NCBI RefSeq assembly: GCF_024199945.1
Contig: NZ_JANADP010000001.1
Span: 5,084,001 to 5,148,000, forward strand
DNA: 64,000 bases
Direction: 5' to 3'
From: Bradyrhizobium sp. CCGUVB4N
GTDB taxonomy: Bacteria; Pseudomonadota; Alphaproteobacteria; Rhizobiales; Xanthobacteraceae
Below are positions 32,785-40,857 of the stretch, one piece after another. Each line of letters opens with the position of its first letter. Within the stretch, counting starts at the first letter, position 1. Under the pieces are notes generated by a model. The model saw only the letters and a list, made by a program, of their open reading frames with translations. It was not told the origin of the DNA and searched no databases. The position numbers and the translations under genes are program-made.

Positions 32785-33750
32785 CTAGTAGTCTTGGGTA
32801 AACCACGGCACCAGCGTCCGGATGCGCGGCATCGCCTGCGTCGTAATGCTCGTGCGCGCCATCTCTGCGATGCGCGGCGCCAGTGACGAGAGATCTCCGC
32901 GGCGCGTCACCAGAAGCAGCTCACGAAAAAATCCGGGACCCGGCAGAGGGAGAGCGCTGACTTGACCAGCGTGAGCGAGCCCCTGCAACAGACACAGCGG
33001 CGTGGTGATCGCCACGCCCATCCCGGTGGCCACCATGGCGACCAGGCTGTCCGACGTGTCAAACTCGAAGGCCCGCGGCGGACGAATACCCAAACGGCTC
33101 AGATGGCGCTCGACCTGAGCGCCTGCCCAGGAGCGTTCGCTGTACCGGACCAGGCGATGCCGGGTCAGGATCTCCCGCAAATCAAGATCGGCAAATTCGG
33201 CTTCCGATCCGCGCGGCACCACGAGCAGATTTGGCTCGCGATAGAATGGGAAGCGCTCGATATCATACAGGTCATCCATCGCATCGCATGTGATCGCCGC
33301 GTCGATCGTTCGGTGGACCAGCGCCTCGGCATGCGCGTGAGCAAGGCCCGACCAAACGGACAGACTCAGTGCGACCTCGCCCGTCATGAGCTCCTTGACG
33401 AGGTGTGCGCCGACCGTGGCTGCATAGGAGTCGATGACGCCGAGCCTCAGATCGACACGTTCAGGCAGTTTCGCTGCGTCCCGCAGTGCACGGACCAAGT
33501 CGTCAAAGTCACGATTCAGATCGCGAACACGGCCAGCAAGGATGCGGCCCGCCCGCGTCAGTGTCAGCGGCCTCCGGCTGCGGTTGAAGAACGCGACGCC
33601 GATCGAGGCCTCGGCCCGCCGCACTGCCTGAGAGACCGCTGATTGCGTCATCCCGAACTGACGGGACGCCTGAAGCATGCTGCCGGACTCCGCGACGGCA
33701 GCGACAATCTGCAAGCTTCGCAAGTCTGGAATGGGTGGCGTCATATCCAT
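32785..33750 (-). CDS. LysR-family regulator
   Basis: This 321-residue LysR-type regulator has an N-terminal HTH (about 8-65, ESGSMLQASRQFGMTQSAVS) and a C-terminal substrate-binding fold. It is divergent from the SolA-like oxidase across 120 bp that contain dyads (33761-33799), so it probably controls the oxidase and the ABC importer that follows. The inducer is unknown; an amine or N-methyl amino acid is likely. Confidence 0.88.
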   Translation of the reverse strand: MDMTPPIPDLRSLQIVAAVAESGSMLQASRQFGMTQSAVSQAVRRAEASIGVAFFNRSRRPLTLTRAGRILAGRVRDLNRDFDDLVRALRDAAKLPERVDLRLGVIDSYAATVGAHLVKELMTGEVALSLSVWSGLAHAHAEALVHRTIDAAITCDAMDDLYDIERFPFYREPNLLVVPRGSEAEFADLDLREILTRHRLVRYSERSWAGAQVERHLSRLGIRPPRAFEFDTSDSLVAMVATGMGVAITTPLCLLQGLAHAGQVSALPLPGPGFFRELLLVTRRGDLSSLAPRIAEMARTSITTQAMPRIRTLVPWFTQDY

Positions 33751-33760
33751 AGCTTAAGCA

Positions 33761-33799
33761 GAAGTCATATTAACATGCAAATTGACTTCATTACATGAA
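33761..33799. promoter_or_regulatory. LysR-type operator dyads
   Basis: GAAGTCA (33761-33767) and TGACTTC (33783-33789) are perfect 7-bp arms 15 bp apart. Next to it, TTCAT-TAC-ATGAA (33787-33799) forms a second small dyad. Such paired sites between a LysR gene and its divergent target fit recognition and activation sites. Confidence 0.55.
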
Positions 33800-33870
33800 T
33801 TATCCTTGTAGGAGAGCCGCCTTCGAAAGCAGAGTTCGGATCGTCCTAACAATTAAGCAGTCCCCGATCG

Positions 33871-35040
33871 ATGAACGAGAAAGCGGATATTCTGGTGATC
33901 GGCCTCGGTGCCATGGGCAGCGCGGCGCTCTATCAACTGGCCAAGCGAGGGGTAAAGGCGATCGGTCTCGATCGCTTCGCCCCTCCCCACACGATGGGAT
34001 CCAGCCACGGCGAAACCCGCATCACCCGGCAGGCGGTCGGCGAAGGCCGCGATTACGTGCCCCTGGTGCTCGATACCCACCGGATCTGGCGTGAGCTCGA
34101 AGCCGAGACGTCCACCGAGCTTTTGAACCCGTGCGGCCTCATCGTCATGGCGCCCGGTGTCGGCGAGACGTCGCACCACGGCAAACCCGATTTCGTCGCA
34201 CGCTCGATCGCAGCCGCGCGGGACTTCGGCATCGCGCATGAGGTGATCGACGGGCGCGAAGTGGCGCATCGCTTCCCGCAATTCCTGAACCTCGAGGGCA
34301 ACGAGAAGGCCTATTACGAGCCCGGCGGGGGCTACGTTTTTCCGGAGCGCTGCATCAAGGCGCAGCTGACGCGCGCGGAGCAGCTCGGCGCTACGATACG
34401 CAACGGGGTCGAAGTTCTCTCAATCGCGCAGAAGGGCTCCATTGTTCAGGTGGAGACGTCCTCAGGCACGTTCGAGGCGGACCAGGTGGTGGTCTCGGCA
34501 GGCGCCTGGAATGCTCACCTGCTCGGCGCACCGTTCGACCGTCTGCTCACGGTGAAGCGTCAGCTACTCCATTGGTTCGAACTCGACGACATGAGCGCCT
34601 ATCGCGCCAACGCCCCCGTGTTCATATGGATGCACGGCGCGACGGATGTTGACTATCTCTACGGTTTCCCGCCCCTGCCCGGCGATCGTCGCCTCAAGGT
34701 CGCGACCGAGCAGTACGAGACCAGCACGACAGCCGATACCATCGACCGCACTGTCGATCCCACCGAGTCGGCCAGGATGTACAGCCAGCACGTCAAAGGG
34801 CGGCTCGCGGGCGCCACGCCCCGTGTCGCGCACGCGGCCGCCTGCCTCTACACGGTGACACCCGATCGAGGCTTCATCATCGACCGGCATCCGGAGCACG
34901 ACAGGGTTCACGTCGTCTCCGCATGCTCGGGGCACGGCTTCAAGCACTCGGCGGGCATTGGCAACCTCGTGGCCGGGATGGTGACCGATGGTCGAAGCAA
35001 GATCGATATTGCTCCGTTCTCCGTGTCCCGATTTTCGTGA
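33871..35040 (+). CDS. FAD-dependent N-methyl amino acid oxidase, SolA/MSOX-like
   Basis: This 389-residue flavin oxidase resembles monomeric sarcosine oxidase and N-methyltryptophan oxidase. The FAD-binding start is VIGLGAMGSAALYQLAKRG. Cys325 in AACLYTVTPD matches the cysteine that binds FAD covalently in these enzymes, followed by GFIIDRHP and CSGHGFKHSAGIG. It likely oxidises a secondary amine, releasing formaldehyde or an aldehyde and hydrogen peroxide. Its place before a polar-amino-acid ABC importer suggests uptake and oxidation of one compound. Confidence 0.87.
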   Translation: MNEKADILVIGLGAMGSAALYQLAKRGVKAIGLDRFAPPHTMGSSHGETRITRQAVGEGRDYVPLVLDTHRIWRELEAETSTELLNPCGLIVMAPGVGETSHHGKPDFVARSIAAARDFGIAHEVIDGREVAHRFPQFLNLEGNEKAYYEPGGGYVFPERCIKAQLTRAEQLGATIRNGVEVLSIAQKGSIVQVETSSGTFEADQVVVSAGAWNAHLLGAPFDRLLTVKRQLLHWFELDDMSAYRANAPVFIWMHGATDVDYLYGFPPLPGDRRLKVATEQYETSTTADTIDRTVDPTESARMYSQHVKGRLAGATPRVAHAAACLYTVTPDRGFIIDRHPEHDRVHVVSACSGHGFKHSAGIGNLVAGMVTDGRSKIDIAPFSVSRFS

Positions 35041-35116
35041 CGTGTGGCACGAACTTTGTAACGCGAAACAGCAAGTGCGACGCGTGTTGTGATTGCAATC
35101 CTGGAGGTGTCATCCG

Positions 35117-35929
35117 ATGAGAAATTTGGTCCGTTCCATGGTGACAGGCGCGACGGCGGTGCTGATGCTTGGCAGCGCGCAGGCCGCTGACGGCGTCGAT
35201 GCCATCAAGCAGCGCGGCACGTTGAACGTCGGCGTCAAGGCAGACTACAAGCCGTTCGGATACCGCGATCCCGCAGGGAATGTCGTCGGCATCGAGCCGG
35301 ATCTTGCCGCCGACATTGCCAAGCGCCTCGGCGTCAAACTCGAGCTCGTTCCCGTCGCGGCGTCGAACAGAATCGAATTTCTTCAGCAGGGAAAGATCGA
35401 TCTGCTGATCGCGACCATGTCGGACAGGCCGGAACGCCGTCGCGTCGTTCAAGCCATCGAGCCGCTGTATTACTCGGACTACGTGAATATCCTTCTCAAC
35501 AAGAAGGCCGGCATCAAGGACTGGGCCGACCTCAAGGGGAAACCCGTCTGTGCGACGTCGGGCGCCTGGTACAACAAGGATATCGCCAAATCCTACGGCC
35601 CCGAAATCGTTGCGTTCGACGGCTCGGAGAAGCCCCTGTTCGCCATGAAGCAGGGCAACTGCATCGGCTATGTCTACGATCAGACCTTCCTGCAAGGCAA
35701 ACTGCTGGAGGACGAGTGGAAGACGGACTACGACCTCCCGCTCAAGGGCGTTCTGCCATCGCCATGGATGATCGCCGTCGCGCTCGACAACGCCAGTCTT
35801 CAGAAGATGCTCGAAGACACAACAAAGGACTGGATGAAGACCGGCTTCATCGTGGCAGCAGAAAAGAAGTGGGGCATTACGCCGACCGAGTATTCGCTCT
35901 CCATGCACGAGCAGTTCAAGGACAAATAG
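35117..35929 (+). CDS. Polar amino acid ABC importer, periplasmic binding protein
   Basis: This 270-residue exported binding protein (SBP_bac_3 type) has a signal peptide ending near AQAAD. The mature part opens with IKQRGTLNVGVKADYKPFGY, then a ligand pocket region with PDLAADIAKRLGVKLELVPV. CCTGGAGGTGTCATCCG precedes the ATG at 35117. It should capture an amino acid or related amine for the two permeases and ATPase that follow. The ligand is unknown. Confidence 0.92.
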   Translation: MRNLVRSMVTGATAVLMLGSAQAADGVDAIKQRGTLNVGVKADYKPFGYRDPAGNVVGIEPDLAADIAKRLGVKLELVPVAASNRIEFLQQGKIDLLIATMSDRPERRRVVQAIEPLYYSDYVNILLNKKAGIKDWADLKGKPVCATSGAWYNKDIAKSYGPEIVAFDGSEKPLFAMKQGNCIGYVYDQTFLQGKLLEDEWKTDYDLPLKGVLPSPWMIAVALDNASLQKMLEDTTKDWMKTGFIVAAEKKWGITPTEYSLSMHEQFKDK

Positions 35930-36028
35930 ACCGGTGAAGCGCAGCGCCGGATTCGTCTGGCGCTCTGCTCCACGTCGAGCCCATGCACTGATACGAGGCA
36001 TCGCCTCAACAGCTCGGTGTCGCGCAAC

Positions 36029-36772
36029 ATGCAAGCAATCGGCAACTGGTTTCAGCACCTCTATGAGACAACGGGGCTGAATTTCTCAGTCTTCTACGAC
36101 GCCTACGATTGGGACCGCTATTTCGCCGGGCTCAAGATGACGCTGCTTCTCAGCGTCACGACCATCCTTCTGAGCCTCATCATCGGCGGTCTCGGCGCCT
36201 TGGCGCAGGGCAGTCCGTCCAGATTGGTGCGGCTGGGCGTCAATGCTTTCGTCGTGGTGTTCCGCAACACGCCGCCGCTGGTCCAGATTTTCTTCTTCTA
36301 TTTCGGCCTCGGCACCATGCTTCCGGCCGTCGAAACGGCGGGCATGCGCGTCCCGCTGCTGAGCAACGTCCAGTGGGCGATCATTTCGCTGTCGCTGTTT
36401 GCGGCCGCCTTCAATATCGAAATCTTTCGTTCCGGTATTGAGGCCGTGCCGCGGACGACATTGGAAGCCGCGGAGGCGCTCGGTTACACGCGCTTCAAGG
36501 CCTACATTCACATCGTCCTTCCGCTGGCCGTTCGCGTCTGCCTCCCCGCGCTGAACAACAACCTCGTCAATTTGCTCAAGACGACCACGCTGGCCTACGC
36601 GATCGCGGTTCCCGAAACGCTGTACGCGGTCAAGCAGATCTGGTCGGAATCGCAGAACGTCTTCGAGATGATGGTCGTCCTGCTGGCGACCTACGGCATT
36701 CTTGTCGGCATTCTCGTCTGGTTGATGCATCGCTGGGAGCGGGCGATGCGCATTCCCGGATATGCACGATGA
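36029..36772 (+). CDS. Polar amino acid ABC importer permease 1
   Basis: This is a HisM/GlnP-type permease of 247 residues, with transmembrane segments, the ATPase-contact EAAEALGYTRFKAYIHIVLP loop and VVFRNTPPLVQIFFFYFGLG. The start is taken at ATG 36029; a GTG at 36017 is an alternative. Neither has a strong ribosome binding site. It overlaps permease 2 by 4 bp. Confidence 0.88.
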   Translation: MQAIGNWFQHLYETTGLNFSVFYDAYDWDRYFAGLKMTLLLSVTTILLSLIIGGLGALAQGSPSRLVRLGVNAFVVVFRNTPPLVQIFFFYFGLGTMLPAVETAGMRVPLLSNVQWAIISLSLFAAAFNIEIFRSGIEAVPRTTLEAAEALGYTRFKAYIHIVLPLAVRVCLPALNNNLVNLLKTTTLAYAIAVPETLYAVKQIWSESQNVFEMMVVLLATYGILVGILVWLMHRWERAMRIPGYAR

Positions 36773-37611
36773 CGAGCGACGAGCCCGGGCACCGGCTTGC
36801 TATCCTTCTGCCGTATCGCCTCACGCCGACGCGATTTTCGTTTCGGATCAGCCCGCTGTCGGCAGCGATCCTCTGTTTCTGCGCCATCATGGCCGCATCC
36901 ACCGCATGGGCGCAGAGCGGACCGACCATGCTGTCGCCGCTCCAGGTCATCCTGAAATGGTCCCCCCTGCTCTTGCGAGGATTCGCCTTCAACATCCTGA
37001 TCTCGCTGCTGGCCATGTTGCTGGGGACCATCGCCGGGCTTGGCTTGGGTCTGGGCCTGTTGTCGGAGTTCCGCCCTCTCGCCGCCGTGAGCTGGCTCCT
37101 CACCCAGTTCTTCCGCAACGCGCCCTGGCTTGTGCTGCTATTCTTCGTGATGTTTCTGGTGCCGTTCCAGGTCACCCTGTTCAAGACGACCATCCCCTTG
37201 CCGGACTGGATCAAGGCGACGGTCGGCTTCGCCCTGCCCGTCATGGCCAATGTCGCCGAGGTCGTGCGCGGCGCCGTCCGCTCCATTCCGTCGACGCAAT
37301 GGGAGGCCGCGGAATCGCTTTCGTTCACACGGCGCCAGACGATGTGGCTGATCATGCTGCCGCAATGCATCAAGCGAATGCTACCGCCCTGGATGAATGT
37401 CTATGCGCTCGTCGCGATGTCGACGGTCCTCGCATCGATCGTGGGTGTCTCGGAAATGCTGACGCTGACGGCGCAGGTGCACGCAGCCGAGGGCGGCAGG
37501 CCGGAACTGTTCGCGCCGCTCTACGGTTTCGCGCTGCTGTGCTTCTTTCTCTATTGTTATCCGATCAACCTCTGGACGGCTCGTCTCGAGCGTCGGTTCC
37601 GCGTGCGCTGA
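36769..37611 (+). CDS. Polar amino acid ABC importer permease 2
   Basis: This 280-residue HisQ/GlnP-type permease has an extended N-terminus before the first helix. The EAA loop reads STQWEAAESLSFTRRQTMWL. It should pair with permease 1. It overlaps permease 1 by 4 bp and is followed 10 bp later by the ATPase gene, so the four genes form one transport operon. Confidence 0.9.
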   Translation: MTSDEPGHRLAILLPYRLTPTRFSFRISPLSAAILCFCAIMAASTAWAQSGPTMLSPLQVILKWSPLLLRGFAFNILISLLAMLLGTIAGLGLGLGLLSEFRPLAAVSWLLTQFFRNAPWLVLLFFVMFLVPFQVTLFKTTIPLPDWIKATVGFALPVMANVAEVVRGAVRSIPSTQWEAAESLSFTRRQTMWLIMLPQCIKRMLPPWMNVYALVAMSTVLASIVGVSEMLTLTAQVHAAEGGRPELFAPLYGFALLCFFLYCYPINLWTARLERRFRVR

Positions 37612-37621
37612 GGAGAAGAGC

Positions 37622-38374
37622 ATGGCCACGAGCTGGACTCCGGATCAGCCCATCGTTCAATGCGTTGACGTCAGAAAATCATTCGGCGCGCTCGAGGTCC
37701 TGAAGGGCATCAGCCTCTCGGTCAAAAAGGGCGAGGTGATCTGCATCATCGGGCCTTCGGGATCGGGCAAGTCCACGCTGATCCGCTGTATCAATGCGCT
37801 TCAGCCGATCACCTCGGGCAGCATTCAAATCGAAGGCATCGAGGTCACTGATCCCCGGCTCGACAAGCTGGCGCTTCGCCGCAAGGTCGGGATGGTCTTT
37901 CAGCAGTATAATCTCTTCCCGCACAAGACGGCGCTTCAGAACGTGATGATGGCGCCGATCCATGTTCTCCGCCAGAAGCGCGACGAGGTCGAAGCGCGCG
38001 CCCGGGCGCTGCTCGCCAAGGTGCGGCTCGCAGGCAAGGAGGACAGCTATCCCGGTGAACTCTCAGGTGGTCAGCAGCAGCGCGTGGCGATTGCCCGCTC
38101 ACTGGCGATGCGGCCGGACATCATGCTGTTCGACGAAGTGACCGCCGCGCTCGACCCGGAAACGGTCAAGGAGGTTCTGGTCACCATCCGGGAACTGGCC
38201 GAGGACGGGATGACCTGCATCCTCGTCACCCACGAAATGAACTTCGCGCGCGAAGTCGCCGACCACGTCTACTTCACCGACCGCGGCGTGATCGTCGAGC
38301 ACGGGCCGCCGGACATCTTGTTCACGGCGGCCAAGGATGAGCGCACGCAGCGGTTCCTGTCACAGGTGCTCTGA
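37622..38374 (+). CDS. Polar amino acid ABC importer ATPase
   Basis: This 250-residue GlnQ/HisP-type ATPase has Walker A GPSGSGKSTLIRC, signature LSGGQQQRVAIARSLAMRP and Walker B IMLFDEVTAALDPE, then the switch His in LVTHEMNFAREV. Asp in Walker B and Glu in the catalytic position are present. It completes the importer. AGGAGAAG precedes the ATG by about 6 nt. Confidence 0.93.
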   Translation: MATSWTPDQPIVQCVDVRKSFGALEVLKGISLSVKKGEVICIIGPSGSGKSTLIRCINALQPITSGSIQIEGIEVTDPRLDKLALRRKVGMVFQQYNLFPHKTALQNVMMAPIHVLRQKRDEVEARARALLAKVRLAGKEDSYPGELSGGQQQRVAIARSLAMRPDIMLFDEVTAALDPETVKEVLVTIRELAEDGMTCILVTHEMNFAREVADHVYFTDRGVIVEHGPPDILFTAAKDERTQRFLSQVL

Positions 38375-38407
38375 TCTCGCCGCCCGCTCCCGTCCGCGGC
38401 CGGATGC

Positions 38408-38647
38408 CTACTTTCCCGCGGCCTTGCGGAGCGCTTCGTTGATGCGGTCCTGCCAGCCGGGCCCGCCCTCCTGGAAGAACTCCAGCACGTCCTGGTCGAT
38501 CCGCAGCGTGACCTGCTCCTTGATCCCCGGTGCCACGTTCTGCTTCGGCGGCGGCGCGGCGACCTTGGCCGTCACCTTCTTGAACGCCGCCTCGGCCTCC
38601 GACCGCGCATCGCCCAACGTGCGCGGCCGTCTCGGTTGATCCGCCAT
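38408..38647 (-). CDS. Lone BrnA-like antitoxin
   Basis: This 79-residue protein ends in the BrnA ribbon-helix-helix pattern: KEQVTLRIDQDVLEFFQEGGP then WQDRINEALRKAA. A proline/lysine-rich N-terminus precedes it. BrnA usually neutralises and, with BrnT, represses the brnTA operon. No brnT-like toxin lies here; instead it directly follows cysK (3-bp gap) on the same strand. It may be an orphan DNA-binding protein or regulate cysK. Confidence 0.7.
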   Translation of the reverse strand: MADQPRRPRTLGDARSEAEAAFKKVTAKVAAPPPKQNVAPGIKEQVTLRIDQDVLEFFQEGGPGWQDRINEALRKAAGK

Positions 38648-38650
38648 CTC

Positions 38651-39622
38651 TCAGATTCCCTCAAACAAAGCCGTCGAAAGATACCGCTCCGAGAAGGACG
38701 GCACTATAGCCAGGATGGTTTTTCCCGCGGCTTCTGGCCGCTTGCCGATCTCGAGCGCAGCCGCAATCGCTGCACCGGACGAGATGCCGCCCGGGATCCC
38801 CTCATGCCGCGCCAACGCCCGCGAGGTCTCGATCGCGGCGGTCGAGTTGATTTTGACGATTTCATCGATGACGGAGCGGTCGAGAATATCAGGCACGAAG
38901 CCTGCGCCGATGCCCTGGATCTTGTGCGGCGTGTGCTGGCCGCCCGACAGCACCGGGCTCTCCTCGGGCTCGACTGCGACCACGCGCAAGGACGGCTTGC
39001 GCGGCTTCAGGACCTGACCGACACCTGTGATGGTGCCACCGGTGCCGACGCCGGCGACGAAGAAGTCGATATTGCCGGCAGTGTCGTTCCAGATCTCCTC
39101 CGCCGTGGTGCGACGGTGCACCTCGGGATTGGCGAGGTTCTTGAACTGCTGCGGCATCACCGAGTTCGGCGTCGTCTTCAGAAGTTCTTCGGCCGCCGCG
39201 ATCGCGCCCTTCATGCCTTGCGCGGCCGGCGTCAGCACCAGCTCGGCACCAAGGAAGGCCAACATCTTGCGTCGCTCGATCGACATGGACTCCGGCATCA
39301 CCAGCTTCAGCCTGTAGCCGCGCGAGGCGGCGACGAAGGCGAGCGCGATGCCGGTATTGCCGGAGGTCGGCTCGATCAGCACCGTGTCGGGCTTGATGAT
39401 GCCGGCCTTTTCCATGGCGATGATCATGGCCGCGCCGATGCGGTCCTTCACACTCGCCGCCGGATTGAAATATTCGAGCTTGGCCAGAATGGTCGCATTG
39501 ACGCCGTGCATGCCCGGCAGCCGGCGCAGACGCACGATCGGCGTATCGCCGAAGGCCTCGACGATCGAGTCATAGATCCGGCCGCGGCCGGGTTGGTGTC
39601 CCGTCTTGGACGATGCGTCCAT
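38651..39622 (-). CDS. cysK: Cysteine synthase A
   Basis: This 323-residue O-acetylserine sulfhydrylase makes L-cysteine from O-acetylserine and sulfide. The PLP-binding lysine is Lys59 (NPAASVKDRIG), the PTSGNTGIALA loop binds the substrate and GVGTGGTITGVG binds the PLP phosphate. The ATG at 39622 follows AGGGAG at 7 nt. It lies 3 bp before the BrnA-like gene, suggesting co-transcription. The sequence is full length and looks functional. Confidence 0.93.
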   Translation of the reverse strand: MDASSKTGHQPGRGRIYDSIVEAFGDTPIVRLRRLPGMHGVNATILAKLEYFNPAASVKDRIGAAMIIAMEKAGIIKPDTVLIEPTSGNTGIALAFVAASRGYRLKLVMPESMSIERRKMLAFLGAELVLTPAAQGMKGAIAAAEELLKTTPNSVMPQQFKNLANPEVHRRTTAEEIWNDTAGNIDFFVAGVGTGGTITGVGQVLKPRKPSLRVVAVEPEESPVLSGGQHTPHKIQGIGAGFVPDILDRSVIDEIVKINSTAAIETSRALARHEGIPGGISSGAAIAAALEIGKRPEAAGKTILAIVPSFSERYLSTALFEGI

Positions 39623-39852
39623 GATCAACTCCCTGTTACGACGATTCGTGGCGTTTCCCGTGCGTCTGGATCGCATGATCGTCAACGTCCGTGCAATCAC
39701 AATAGCAACCCGCGCGACCGACTTCCATCGGCGGGCCAGATTTCACATTCGCACGGATACTCAATCGGTTGCAGACATTTTCAGGTGTCACTCAAGGACC
39801 TCGGAGGCAGTATGCGCGCCGTGTGCTGACCACTGGCTTCGAGACAATTGCA

Positions 39853-40410
39853 ATGAATGCCCATCTTGAAATGACTGCATCCTGGATGCGCCCGCTGGCG
39901 ATCGCTTTTGCTATCGCCGCCTCCGTCGTCCTCCCTGCCCGTGCAGCCGAGCTTGTGCAACCGAGGCAGCTCGTCATCGATGCGAGTCTGCCCGAGGCGC
40001 GGCGCGAAGCGCAAATCCTCGCAGCCCGGCGCTATGACTCGTTCTGGAATACCGGCGAAGAGCAATTCGCGACCGACGCGCTCGCGCCCGATTTCATGGA
40101 CCGCACCTTGCCGCCCGGACGGGCCCAGGGGGTTGCAGGTCCCCTTGCCGCTTCGAAGTTCGTCCGCACGGCCATTCCCGATCTCACCTGCGAGATCGAG
40201 CAGATGATCGTGGCCGGAGATCGCGTGGTCACTCATTTGCACTTCCGTGGGCACTTCACGGGGCGCTTTAGGGAAGCCCAGGGCAACGGCGAAGCGATCG
40301 ACTTCATCGCGACCGACATCTACCGCATCGCCAACGGCCGTATCGCCGAGAACTGGCATCTCGAAGACAATCTCACCTTGCTGCAGCAGCTCGGCCTCGT
40401 TGCGAAATGA
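39853..40410 (+). CDS. Exported SnoaL-like protein
   Basis: This protein of about 185 residues has an N-terminal signal sequence (RPLAIAFAIAASVVLPARA) and a SnoaL-like fold (ARRYDSFWNTGEE, then RFREAQGNGEAIDFIATDIYRIANGRIAENWHLED). The ATG at 39853 is given; an ATG at 39886 begins exactly at the signal peptide and is an alternative. Family members are cyclases or hydrolases; a periplasmic role is not described to my knowledge. It is followed after 18 bp by a DUF305 gene. Confidence 0.75.
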   Translation: MNAHLEMTASWMRPLAIAFAIAASVVLPARAAELVQPRQLVIDASLPEARREAQILAARRYDSFWNTGEEQFATDALAPDFMDRTLPPGRAQGVAGPLAASKFVRTAIPDLTCEIEQMIVAGDRVVTHLHFRGHFTGRFREAQGNGEAIDFIATDIYRIANGRIAENWHLEDNLTLLQQLGLVAK

Positions 40411-40428
40411 ATATCTGAGGAGCGTCGC

Positions 40429-40842
40429 ATGTGGAAAACCCTGGCAGTTGCCCTGCCGCTCGCCGTCGTCGCATACGCAGGCGGCGCCAGGTTCGGCAGC
40501 CAACCCGCGCATATGGCATCGCAAATGCTGATGTCCGAGCTGTGCGGCGACGAGGCGCCATTCATGGTTGAAAATCAGGCCGCGATGCATCGGATGATGA
40601 GCGACATGGATATTGCTCCATCCGGTGATGTCGATCGTGACTTCTCAGCCATGATGATTCCGCACCATCGCGGTGCGATTGCGATGGCGCAGGCCGAATT
40701 GCGCTACGGCCGAAACGAATCCCTGCGGCGCATCGCCCAGGAAATCATTGTCGATCAGCAGCAAGAGATCGCCGTCATGCGCCTGGCGCTTGATCAGCCG
40801 TCGCCGCCGACTACGGCCACGGCGGCCTTGGTGCGGAAATAA
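40429..40842 (+). CDS. DUF305 exported protein
   Basis: This 137-residue protein of the DUF305 family has a membrane anchor or signal at residues 5-20 and the conserved MMIPHHRGAIAMAQAELRYG and QQQEIAVMR regions rich in His and Met. The family includes CopM, a periplasmic copper-binding protein, so copper binding is plausible but not shown. It lies between the SnoaL-like and beta-propeller genes in the same transcriptional direction. Confidence 0.8.
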   Translation: MWKTLAVALPLAVVAYAGGARFGSQPAHMASQMLMSELCGDEAPFMVENQAAMHRMMSDMDIAPSGDVDRDFSAMMIPHHRGAIAMAQAELRYGRNESLRRIAQEIIVDQQQEIAVMRLALDQPSPPTTATAALVRK

Positions 40843-40857
40843 GAGGGAGACCATGTC

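Noticed and set aside
38408..38647. Complete brnTA toxin-antitoxin module
   Set aside because: Only a BrnA-like protein is present; the neighbour on both sides is not BrnT.
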